From contig JAPLKX010000564.1 in the NCBI GenBank assembly GCA_026387845.1, positions 1 through 5,789 on the forward strand: a DNA stretch of 5,789 nt. The letters run 5' to 3'. Of this stretch, positions 1-5,488 are shown piece by piece (positions within the stretch are counted from its first letter, which is position 1; each line of letters opens with the position of its first letter). Both the position numbers and the translations under genes were made by a program. The notes under the pieces were generated by a model. The model did not search any database and was not told where the DNA came from. It saw only the letters and a program-made list of their open reading frames with translations. This stretch comes from Candidatus Hydrogenedentota bacterium. GTDB lineage: Bacteria; Hydrogenedentota; Hydrogenedentia; Hydrogenedentales; SLHB01.

Positions 1-128
1 ACGCAAAGCATGCTGCCGATCGCGTCCCCGTCCGGGTTCGCATGCGAAGTCACCAGAAAACTGTTCCCCGCCAAAACCGCCTTCAACACCTTGCTCAGCG
101 CCTGCTCATTCTTCTTCAGTGCCGCCAT
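1..128 (-). CDS. nrnA: DHH-family phosphoesterase, NrnA-type (nanoRNase/pAp phosphatase), N-terminal part only
   Basis: The gene runs off the left edge, so only the first 42 residues are visible. They read as a short amphipathic helix (MAALKKNEQALSKVLKAVLA), then a beta strand leading into SHANPDGDAIGS at residues 29-39. This is the first metal-binding motif of DHH phosphoesterases, with Asp33 and Asp35 as the expected Mn2+ ligands. In the NrnA family these cytoplasmic enzymes degrade 2-5 nt RNAs and dephosphorylate pAp. The ATG lies inside the end of rbfA (23-bp overlap, different frame), with AAGG at 137-140 eight bases upstream, so translational coupling to rbfA is likely. A DHH gene directly after rbfA is a common arrangement, usually followed by truB, which would lie outside the window. 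The motif and context are clear. The exact subfamily (NrnA rather than another DHH/DHHA1 protein) is inferred from context, since the DHH and DHHA1 motifs are not in view. Confidence 0.85.
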   Translation of the reverse strand, partial: MAALKKNEQALSKVLKAVLAGNSFLVTSHANPDGDAIGSMLC

Positions 129-537
129 CCTTCTGACCTTCCGGCGGTTTCTCGCCGCCCGGCTGTTGTTTGCCGGCTTCCTCGCCCGGTTCCGCCTCAT
201 GCAGTTCCCGGAACACGTCCTCCAAATGAAATACCCGGTCCAGCGTATCGTCCGGGAAAAATCGGATTTCCGGCGCGAACCGCAGCTTCAGGTTGCGCGC
301 AACCACCCCGCGCAGCCACGTCGCGCTCCGCTGAAGGCCCACCAGCGAACTCTTCTTCTTGCTCTCGCTGCCGTAAAGACTCACGTAAACGTTCGCGTAC
401 TTCAGGTCCGGCGACATCCGGACAGACATCACCGACACAAATCCTATTCGCGGGTCTTTCAGCCCCTTCACGATAAGCTGCGCAATTTCCTCGCGCACCA
501 ACTCGCCGACCCGGCGGGGACGTCCCTTGTCACTCAT
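106..537 (-). CDS. rbfA: 30S ribosome-binding factor RbfA
   Basis: RbfA binds the 30S subunit near the 16S rRNA 5' end (helix 1/central pseudoknot region) and helps late maturation and cold adaptation in the cytoplasm. The 143-residue product shows the family layout: RPRRVGELVREEIAQLI at residues 7-23, KDPRIGFVSVMSVRMSPDL at 27-45, the strand YANVYVSLYG at 47-56, and LKLRFAPEIRFFPDDTLDR at 83-101, which together form the single type-II KH-like domain. Residues 113-143 are a Glu/Gly/Pro-rich disordered tail. The helix-kink motif that is usually A-x-G reads S-A-T here (residues 71-73). The ATG overlaps the DUF503 stop as ATGA, and no strong Shine-Dalgarno is visible, so translation is probably coupled. 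The 3' end overlaps the start of the DHH gene by 23 bp. Confidence 0.96.
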   Translation of the reverse strand: MSDKGRPRRVGELVREEIAQLIVKGLKDPRIGFVSVMSVRMSPDLKYANVYVSLYGSESKKKSSLVGLQRSATWLRGVVARNLKLRFAPEIRFFPDDTLDRVFHLEDVFRELHEAEPGEEAGKQQPGGEKPPEGQKDGGTEEE

Positions 538-815
538 AGCATTTCTATCCGGTAATCGAGCAGTTCCACGCCGTGTTTATTGGCTGAGAACCGCGCGATT
601 TCGTTGAGTTGATCGTTTGCATGCCGGCTGTCGTCGGACACCACGCAGGCCGCCAGCCGGGATCGGCCCCACGTCTCTTTAAACTCGATTTCCGCCACCG
701 AACAATTAAACCGGTTGTGCAGCAACTGCTTGAGGCTCTTCATCACCCGGCGCTTGTCTTTCAACGACCGCGACTCCGGGATCAGGAAGTCCATCTGCAG
801 CAACCCAATCGTCAT
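534..815 (-). CDS. DUF503 (YlxP-type) family protein
   Basis: This 93-residue protein belongs to the DUF503 family, whose prototype is Bacillus YlxP, found in the infB-rbfA interval of many genomes. The diagnostic stretch is LIPESRSLKDKRRVMKSL at residues 11-28, followed by RFNCSVAEIEFKETWGRSRLA (35-55) and VVSDDSRHANDQLNEIARF (58-76). The biochemical role is not established. Its constant position beside rbfA suggests a part in ribosome maturation or translation, but that is inference. The ATG at 815 is the only reasonable start, because the frame hits a TGA six codons upstream (831-833). The ribosome binding site is weak (TGGAACGGG before the ATG) and lies just downstream of one arm of a long-range inverted repeat, so access may be modulated. 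Its stop overlaps the rbfA start by ATGA. A 217-bp gap separates it from infB. Confidence 0.9.
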   Translation of the reverse strand: MTIGLLQMDFLIPESRSLKDKRRVMKSLKQLLHNRFNCSVAEIEFKETWGRSRLAACVVSDDSRHANDQLNEIARFSANKHGVELLDYRIEML

Positions 816-829
816 CCCGTTCCACTTTG

Positions 830-920
830 CTCACCACAGAAGAACTCTTGCTCACTCGTTGTTCCCGTCCACTGTGGCTAATCCAAAAACTACAGACTGT
901 AAACGTTGTCCTGTGGTGAG
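830..920 (-). repeat. 10-bp inverted repeat bounding a 91-bp segment upstream of DUF503
   Basis: CTCACCACAG at 830-839 is the exact reverse complement of CTGTGGTGAG at 911-920. In minus-strand RNA the pairing continues inward as G-U, A-U, one C-C mismatch, then three more pairs (905-907 with 843-845). That gives about 15 pairs in 16 positions around a loop of roughly 60 nt. On the plus strand the wobble becomes an A-C mismatch, so the minus-strand transcript folds better, which is the strand that is transcribed. The inner segment also holds an 11-bp odd dyad, TACAGACTGTA, at 891-901. I see no direct target-site duplication outside the arms, so a miniature transposon is not favoured, though it is not excluded. 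Confidence 0.6.
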
Positions 921-929
921 ACCTAAGCG

Positions 930-957
930 GCAACAGGCGCGGTCGCGCGCCTGTTGC
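930..957 (-). other. Perfect 12-bp hairpin in the infB-DUF503 gap
   Basis: GCAACAGGCGCG (930-941) and CGCGCCTGTTGC (946-957) pair perfectly around a 4-nt loop. It is the strongest local hairpin I found in the window. The sequence after it on the minus strand reads CGCTTAGG and on the plus strand TCATATCC, so there is no poly-U tail in either direction. It resembles an intercistronic mRNA-stabilising, processing or REP-like element more than a terminator. Confidence 0.65.
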
Positions 958-998
958 TCATATCCCTATGCCTGTGCGCCGTTCCGCCGCGTCAAGCA

Positions 999-1016
999 GG
1001 CCGTGTCTTCACGGCC
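999..1016 (-). other. 7-bp hairpin just after infB
   Basis: GGCCGTG (999-1005) pairs exactly with CACGGCC (1010-1016) around a 4-nt loop that reads AAGA in the minus-strand RNA. It begins 16 nt after the infB stop codon. No T-run follows, so it is more likely a 3'-end stabiliser or processing element than an intrinsic terminator. Confidence 0.5.
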
Positions 1017-1032
1017 CGGGTTTACACGGCGC

Positions 1033-3702
1033 CTAGGCCAGCGCCTTGGCTACCTGCTCGACCTTGTACGCCTCGATCACGTCGCCTTCCTTGATGTCCT
1101 CGTAATTTTCGAGCTTGATGCCGCATTCGAGCCCGGCCGTCACGCTGCGCGCGTCTTCCTTGCCGCGGCGGAGCGTGCCAATCCGGCCCGTGTAGATAAT
1201 CTGGTCGTCCCGAGTCAGCCGCACCTGCGAACCACGCGCCACTTCGCCATCCAGCACATAGCAGCCCGCGATGTTCCCAAACGACGACGACCGGAAAATC
1301 TGGCGGATTTCCACATGGCCCGTCACCGTCTCCTTCATTTCGGGAGCCAGCATGCCTTCCAGCGCCGCCTTCACGTCGGCTATGGCTTCATAAATTACCC
1401 GATACGTACGGATATCCACGCCTTCCTGTTCGGCGAGTTTCTTTACCTTCGCGTTGGCCGTCACGTGGAACCCGATAATGACCGCGTCGCTCGCGCTCGC
1501 CAGCAGCACGTCGCTCTCATTGACGCCGCCCACGCCCCCGTGAACCAGGTCCACACGGACTTCTTCGTTGCCCAGCTTGGCCAGGCTCGTGCTCAGCACG
1601 TCCACGCTCCCTTGAACGTCCGCCTTCAATACCACCCGCAACTCGTTCTTCTCACCCGCCATCAACTGCGCGTGGAAATCCTCGAGCGTGATATGTTTGG
1701 CCGCGGGGCCAAGCCGCTGCTTGCTCAGTTCGGTCCGCCGCTCCGCGATGGCCCGCGCCACCCGCTCGTCAGTGACCACGTTGAACGTTGTCCCGGCTTC
1801 GGGCGGCTCGCTGAATCCCGTCACCACAACCGGCGTCGCCGGGCCCGCTTCCTGCACGTGCTCGCCCCGCGAATTCACCAGCGTCCTCACGCGCCCGTGC
1901 GTCTCGCCCGCCAGGAAAAAGTCGCCGACCCGCAGCGTCCCGTTCTGCACCAGCACCCACGCAACCGGGCCCATGCCCCGCGTTATTTCCGACTCCACGA
2001 TCACGCCTTGGGCGCGCTTTTTCGGGTTTGCCTTCAACTCCAGCAACTCCGCCTCCAACAGCAGCAATTCCATCAGTTCATCCACGCCCTGCTTGGTCTT
2101 GGCGGAGATGTTTTTCATGATGGTCTTGCCGCCCCATTGCTCATCCACCAGGTTGTACTGGGTCAGTTCCTGCCGGATCCGGTCGGGTTGCGCGTCCGGT
2201 TTGTCGCACTTGTTGATGGCCACAACAATCGGCACTTCCGCCGCGCGCGCGTGATCGATCGCCTCGACGGTCTGCGGCATGACCCCGTCGTCCGCCGCAA
2301 CCACCAGCACCACGATGTCCGTGGCTTTCGAACCCCTTGCCCGCATCTGCGTGAACGCCTCGTGGCCCGGCGTATCCAGGAACACCACGCGGCCGGTCTT
2401 GATTGGCACGTCATACGCCGCGATGTGCTGCGTGATCCCGCCCGCCTCCCCTTCCGCCACATTGGCCGACCGCACCGTGTCGAGCAGCGTGGTTTTGCCG
2501 TGGTCGACGTGGCCCATCACCGTGATCACCGGGGCGCGGTGAACCAGGTCTTCCGGGTTGTCCGGCTCTTCGCTCAGCACGGATTCCTCTTCCGGGATCA
2601 CGGTCCGCACCTCAAACCCGCGGGTCTCCGCCATCTGCCGGATCATATCGATACCCACCGCGTTGTTTTTCGTGGCCAGCACGTCGTGGTCCATCAAGTC
2701 CAGAATAATATCGTTCACCGGCACGTCCATCGCCTGCGCCAGTTCTTCTACCGTCATTCGATTCTCCACTTCCAGGATTTCCGGCGCCTCGACGTCCTGC
2801 GCCACCGCCGCCTCGCCCTCATGGACGGGGCGTTTGTGCTTGTGACGGCGCGGCATCCCGCCCGCCATACCGCCCGATTGGTATTCGCGAACTGCGATCG
2901 CCGCGTCCCGCCGAAGGATCTCCTCCGCCCGCTCCTTCTCCGCCCGTTTCATCCGTTTCCGGGCCGTCTTACCGGTGGCTCCGGTCTTGCGCTGCCGCAC
3001 TTCCTCTTCCGGCGTCGGCAACATCCGCTCGGCCCGCTGTTGTTTTTCCAGCTTCAGGAGCTTGGTGGGCTTGGCCTGTTCCTTCTTGGGCTGTTTGAGG
3101 TTGCGCTCGGCCGCCTTGCGGATGACTTCCGCCACCACGGCCGGGTCCGGCTGCGGCAACGGCCGCGCCGGCGCTTTCGCCCGCCGCTTCTCTTCTTCTT
3201 CCTGGCGCCGCTGAGCCTCCGCAAGAAGGCCCGACTCCTCCTCTTCCTCCTCCTCCACCGCGGATTCCGGCTCGAGCCCTATCGACTCGGTCCCGGCCGC
3301 CTCGACAGCCGCCGCTGGCAGAACCACCGCAGGCGCTTCAACTTCTCCCGCCGCCACTCCTGCCTCTGCCGCAGCCTCCGCCGCCAGGCGCGCCGCTTCC
3401 GCCGCTTCCCGTTCCGCGGCTTCCTGCTTGGCTTTCTCCGCCGCGCGCTTCTTCGCCTCCGCCTTCCGTTTCTGCTCGGCCTTTTTGGCCGCTTCCTCCT
3501 GCTTCTTCCGCTCTTTCAGCTTGGCATCGCGCACCCGCTCGGCTACGGAGTCATCCTCATCGTACTCGATTAGAAGGTCGCATTCCTCGTCCGAAATCTC
3601 TGCCTCCACGCTGTCCACTTCAAACAGCATGTACCGCAGCGCCTCGAGCGCCTTCTCCTCGTTCATGTCTAATCTTTTTGCCAGAGTGGCAATCGTCTGC
3701 AT
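1033..3702 (-). CDS. infB: Translation initiation factor IF-2
   Basis: IF2 is the cytoplasmic GTPase that recruits fMet-tRNA to the 30S subunit and drives 50S joining. The 889-residue protein has an IF2-N-like module at residues 1-50 and a highly charged Ala/Glu/Lys/Arg linker (about 57-300, with seven consecutive Glu at 150-156 and predicted coiled coil at 57-115). A second IF2-N domain spans about 313-365 (MTVEELAQAMDVPVNDIILDL). The G domain follows, with G1 GHVDHGKT (397-404), G2 GGITQH (421-426), G3 DTPGH (443-447), G4 NKCD (497-500) and G5 SAK (533-535). After it come domain II (about 565-655), domain III (ELRVVLKADVQGSVDVL, 687-703) and the initiator-tRNA-binding C2 domain (about 793-889, with GLECGIKLENYEDI at 857-870). 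The ATG at 3702 has GGAGGT at 3711-3716, eight bases away. From codon 45 on, the gene has no TTA, CTA or TCA codons, so a long antisense frame stays open. It is complete, with no odd catalytic residues. Confidence 0.98.
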   Translation of the reverse strand: MQTIATLAKRLDMNEEKALEALRYMLFEVDSVEAEISDEECDLLIEYDEDDSVAERVRDAKLKERKKQEEAAKKAEQKRKAEAKKRAAEKAKQEAAEREAAEAARLAAEAAAEAGVAAGEVEAPAVVLPAAAVEAAGTESIGLEPESAVEEEEEEESGLLAEAQRRQEEEEKRRAKAPARPLPQPDPAVVAEVIRKAAERNLKQPKKEQAKPTKLLKLEKQQRAERMLPTPEEEVRQRKTGATGKTARKRMKRAEKERAEEILRRDAAIAVREYQSGGMAGGMPRRHKHKRPVHEGEAAVAQDVEAPEILEVENRMTVEELAQAMDVPVNDIILDLMDHDVLATKNNAVGIDMIRQMAETRGFEVRTVIPEEESVLSEEPDNPEDLVHRAPVITVMGHVDHGKTTLLDTVRSANVAEGEAGGITQHIAAYDVPIKTGRVVFLDTPGHEAFTQMRARGSKATDIVVLVVAADDGVMPQTVEAIDHARAAEVPIVVAINKCDKPDAQPDRIRQELTQYNLVDEQWGGKTIMKNISAKTKQGVDELMELLLLEAELLELKANPKKRAQGVIVESEITRGMGPVAWVLVQNGTLRVGDFFLAGETHGRVRTLVNSRGEHVQEAGPATPVVVTGFSEPPEAGTTFNVVTDERVARAIAERRTELSKQRLGPAAKHITLEDFHAQLMAGEKNELRVVLKADVQGSVDVLSTSLAKLGNEEVRVDLVHGGVGGVNESDVLLASASDAVIIGFHVTANAKVKKLAEQEGVDIRTYRVIYEAIADVKAALEGMLAPEMKETVTGHVEIRQIFRSSSFGNIAGCYVLDGEVARGSQVRLTRDDQIIYTGRIGTLRRGKEDARSVTAGLECGIKLENYEDIKEGDVIEAYKVEQVAKALA

Positions 3703-3710
3703 CTACACTT

Positions 3711-3716
3711 ACCTCC
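3711..3716 (-). promoter_or_regulatory. Strong Shine-Dalgarno of infB
   Basis: The minus strand reads GGAGGT followed by eight bases and ATG. It is the best ribosome binding site in the window and fixes the infB start. It contrasts with the TTG/AAAGG pairing of rimP and the GTG start of nusA, which suggests that IF2 is translated most strongly of the three. Confidence 0.85.
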
Positions 3717-3726
3717 AAGCCGTGCT

Positions 3727-3758
3727 CGCGCGTACGCGCGCGCATATCGCTGTGCGCG
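3727..3758 (-). other. CG-rich tandem hairpins in the nusA-infB junction
   Basis: The 57-bp junction contains a perfect 14-bp palindrome, CGCGCGTACGCGCG (3727-3740), which can fold as a 5-bp stem with a GTAC loop. Next to it, overlapping by two bases, CGCGCA (3739-3744) pairs with TGCGCG (3753-3758) around an 8-nt loop. No T-run follows, so this is not an intrinsic terminator. In the transcript both hairpins sit between the nusA stop and the infB ribosome binding site. The junction is too short for the rnpM (ylxR) or ylxQ genes found here in other bacteria. Confidence 0.5.
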
Positions 3759-3759
3759 A

Positions 3760-4977
3760 TTACTCTTTCATGGTGTTCTCTCCAAAAGGCTCCGCAGTTT
3801 CGCCGGGTTCCGGTTGCTTTTCCCCGGCCGGCGCCGTCCTGCTTTCCGCCATCTCATCCGGCCCTGACTCCACTGGGCTTTCCTCGCCTGCCGCGCCGCT
3901 TGAGGCCGGCTGGCTTTCCTCGCCCGCTGCGCCGCCTGACGGCGGCTGGCCTTCCTGGTCGCTGCGGATGTCGATGTTCCACCCAATCAGCTTCGACGCC
4001 AGCCGCGCGTTCTGCCCGCGCTTCCCAATCGCCAGCGACAACTGGTCGTGCGGAACGATCACCAGGATGCTCTTCGTATCGGCATCGACTTTCATCCCGA
4101 TGATGTCCGCCGGGTTCAACGCGTTCGTGCAAACCTCCACCGGATCTTCGCTCCACCTCACAATATCGATCTTCTCGCCGCTCAATTCCTCGACCACCGC
4201 CCGCACCCGAGACCCCTTCATGCCCACGCATGCGCCCACCGCGTCCACGTTCGCGTCCTTCGACAACACCGCCACCTTGGTCCGGCTGCCCGGCTCGCGC
4301 GCAATCCCCTTGATCTCGATCGTCCCGTCGTAGATCTCAGGCACCTCGAGCTCGAACAGCGCACGCACCAGTTCCGGGCTCGTCCGCGACAGCACCACCT
4401 GCGCGCCCCGCGGGCCTTTCTCCACCTCGAGCAGGTACGCACGGATCCGGTCGCCCGGCTTGAAATTCTCCCGCGGCGACTGCTCCCGGTGCGGCAGCAC
4501 CGCCTCCGCCTTGCCGATCCCAACGAAAACGTTGCCGTGGCTCACCCGCTTCACCATCCCCGTGATCAACTCGCCTTTCCGCTTGCGAAACTCCTCGAAC
4601 ACGTTCTCCCGCTCGGCGTCTTTGATTTTTTGGATAATGACCTGTTTGGCGGTCTGCGCGGCGATCCGCCCGAAATCTTTGGGTTCGGCCGGCACCTTCA
4701 GCCGGTTGCCCACCACCACCTCCGGGTTCAACTGGATCGCGACGTCGAGCGAGATCTGCAAGGCCGCGTCCGTCACTTTCTCCACCACCTCCCGAATCTC
4801 GTAAACCTTGAAAGTCACCGTGTCGGGGTCCACGTCCACCGTCACATTCGTGGCATGGACCACCCCTTTCCGCGCGGCGCTCTCGATCGCGCTGCGGATC
4901 GCTTCCAGCAAGGTCTCCCGATCAATGCTCTTCTCCGCCTCGAGCTGTTGCAGGATCACCCTGAGATTCGTTTCCAC
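3760..4977 (-). CDS. nusA: Transcription termination/antitermination protein NusA
   Basis: NusA binds RNA polymerase, prolongs pauses and modulates termination and antitermination. The 405-residue protein has the N-terminal polymerase-binding domain (1 to about 130, with LLEAIRSAIESAARK at 23-37), the S1 domain (about 134-198, GELITGMVKRVSHGNVFVGIG), KH1 (about 230-280, with GACVGMKGSRVRAV at 248-261 and GEKIDIVRW at 267-275) and KH2 (about 300-340, with LAIGKRGQNARLASKLIGW at 315-333). The C-terminal acidic repeats of E. coli NusA are missing; instead residues 342-405 form a Gly/Ala/Pro/Glu-rich tail with a 12-residue tandem repeat. The start is GTG at 4977, supported by GAGGAG at 4984-4989, six bases away, and by homology beginning immediately after it. 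It begins 23 bp after the rimP stop. NusA often autoregulates its own operon, which bears on the terminator upstream of rimP. Confidence 0.98.
   Translation of the reverse strand: METNLRVILQQLEAEKSIDRETLLEAIRSAIESAARKGVVHATNVTVDVDPDTVTFKVYEIREVVEKVTDAALQISLDVAIQLNPEVVVGNRLKVPAEPKDFGRIAAQTAKQVIIQKIKDAERENVFEEFRKRKGELITGMVKRVSHGNVFVGIGKAEAVLPHREQSPRENFKPGDRIRAYLLEVEKGPRGAQVVLSRTSPELVRALFELEVPEIYDGTIEIKGIAREPGSRTKVAVLSKDANVDAVGACVGMKGSRVRAVVEELSGEKIDIVRWSEDPVEVCTNALNPADIIGMKVDADTKSILVIVPHDQLSLAIGKRGQNARLASKLIGWNIDIRSDQEGQPPSGGAAGEESQPASSGAAGEESPVESGPDEMAESRTAPAGEKQPEPGETAEPFGENTMKE
3878..3949 (-). repeat. Two-copy 36-bp tandem repeat in the nusA 3' end
   Basis: Positions 3878-3913 and 3914-3949 match at 31 of 36 bases by direct alignment. 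They encode QPPSGGAAGEES and QPASSGAAGEES (residues 344-355 and 356-367 of NusA). Four of the five differences are third-position or conservative changes in a disordered segment. The unit length is a multiple of three, so expansion or contraction would keep the frame. Confidence 0.85.
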
Positions 4978-4983
4978 GATTAA

Positions 4984-4989
4984 CTCCTC
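4984..4989 (-). promoter_or_regulatory. Shine-Dalgarno of nusA deciding the GTG start
   Basis: The minus strand reads GAGGAG, then TTAATC, then GTG. The six-base spacing and the absence of an ATG nearby in frame make GTG at 4977 the start. Confidence 0.8.
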
Positions 4990-5000
4990 AAGTAAAAAAG

Positions 5001-5456
5001 CTACCGGTCCAGGTTGGCCTTCTTCAGATTCTCTATATGCACCTCGTAAATCGTTCCATCCGAATCAACCGTAACCAAACCATCATGATAGCCTTTCAAC
5101 ACACCATTTATGCGCTTGCGGCCCTCCACCGCCGTCGCCAACACCAGCTTGATCCGCTCGCCCTGAAACCGGTCAAAATCCGCTGCCTTCCGCACCGGCC
5201 GGTCAAAACCCGGCGACGACACCTCCAAGACGTAACGCTCCTCGATAAAATCCAAACGGTCCAGCAGGTTGCTCACCACGCGCGACACCCGCTGGCAGTC
5301 ATCCAGCGTCACACCGCCTTCCCGGTCTATGTACAGGCGCAATACGCGGCCCCGCGTGCCCGGAGCGTAGTCGACCTCGACCAACTCGTAGCCCTGCTCG
5401 TTCAGCTCGGGCGTCACTTCCTCCCACACGCGCTCTATCACTTCGTTCGCCAGCAA
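5001..5456 (-). CDS. rimP: Ribosome maturation factor RimP
   Basis: RimP binds the free 30S subunit early in assembly and helps the central pseudoknot and S12/S19 incorporation. The 151-residue product is full length for the family. The N-terminal alpha/beta domain covers about residues 1-75 (GYELVEVDYAPGTRGRVLRLYIDREGGVTLDDC in pieces from 22 to 54). The hallmark YVLEVSSPGFDRPV lies at 75-88, and the C-terminal SH3-like barrel runs from about 90 to 151 (FQGERIKLVLATAVEGRKRINGVL in pieces from 97 to 120). The start is TTG at 5456: the frame closes with TGA at 5469-5471, no ATG is available near the N-terminus, and AAAGG at 5465-5469 sits eight bases upstream. The next in-frame candidate, GTG five codons later, is too far from that site. 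It is the first gene of the cluster after a promoter/terminator region and sits 23 bp before nusA. Confidence 0.96.
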   Translation of the reverse strand: MLANEVIERVWEEVTPELNEQGYELVEVDYAPGTRGRVLRLYIDREGGVTLDDCQRVSRVVSNLLDRLDFIEERYVLEVSSPGFDRPVRKAADFDRFQGERIKLVLATAVEGRKRINGVLKGYHDGLVTVDSDGTIYEVHIENLKKANLDR

Positions 5457-5464
5457 AACTTCTA

Positions 5465-5469
5465 CCTTT
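5465..5469 (-). promoter_or_regulatory. Shine-Dalgarno of rimP deciding the TTG start
   Basis: AAAGG on the minus strand lies eight bases before TTG at 5456. The element also abuts the hairpin at 5471-5487, so ribosome access could depend on that fold. Confidence 0.65.
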
Positions 5470-5470
5470 C

Positions 5471-5487
5471 ACCGGCCAAAAGCCGGC
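5471..5487 (-). promoter_or_regulatory. Small hairpin next to the rimP ribosome binding site
   Basis: In the minus-strand RNA, GCCGGC (5487-5482) pairs with GCCGGU (5476-5471) around a 5-nt loop, giving five Watson-Crick pairs and one G-U. It starts directly after the T-run of the upstream terminator-like hairpin and ends one base before the AAAGG of rimP. It could modulate translation or form part of an alternative fold, but no alternative pairing with the terminator stem is obvious. Confidence 0.45.
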
Positions 5488-5488
5488 T

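Larger units (their letters stand above)
816..1032 (-). other. Structured non-coding gap between infB and the DUF503 gene
   Basis: These 217 bases carry no convincing gene on either strand. In a cluster whose other internal junctions are overlaps or 23-57 bp, this is conspicuous. In the direction of transcription it holds a 7-bp hairpin 16 nt after the infB stop (999-1016), a 12-bp hairpin (930-957), and a 91-bp segment bounded by 10-bp inverted repeats (830-920) that ends 14 nt before the DUF503 ATG. Neither hairpin is followed by a T-run on the minus strand, so they do not look like intrinsic terminators. I found no good sigma70-type promoter: TTTACA at 898-903 has only TAGCCA at the right distance. 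Possible roles are mRNA stabilisation or processing, control of DUF503-rbfA translation, or a degenerate small repeat element. These are inferences. Confidence 0.6.

Noticed and set aside
875..903. Possible internal promoter for DUF503-rbfA (TTTACA then TAGCCA at 17 bp)
   Set aside because: The -35 is good but the -10 shares only two bases with consensus, and no better spacing exists.
706..933. A 75-codon minus-strand frame overlapping the DUF503 start and the gap
   Set aside because: Out of frame with the clear DUF503 gene and low complexity; no family resemblance and no good ribosome binding site.
930..1016. Intrinsic terminator after infB
   Set aside because: Both hairpins lack a following T-run on either strand, and DUF503, rbfA and the DHH gene continue in the same direction.
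3235..3256. CTC/TTC trinucleotide tract as a microsatellite or regulatory repeat
   Set aside because: It encodes seven Glu residues within the disordered acidic linker of IF2, where such tracts are common.
715..3573. A 952-codon open frame on the plus strand antisense to infB
   Set aside because: It is codon-aligned with infB, so its stops correspond to TTA, CTA and TCA codons on the coding strand, which this GC-rich gene does not use after codon 44. The product is Arg/His/Leu/Phe-rich with no domain I recognise. infB is unmistakable.
4048..4983. A 311-codon plus-strand frame antisense to nusA
   Set aside because: Same codon-aligned register and the same His/Arg/Leu-rich composition as the frame opposite infB; it is a shadow of nusA.
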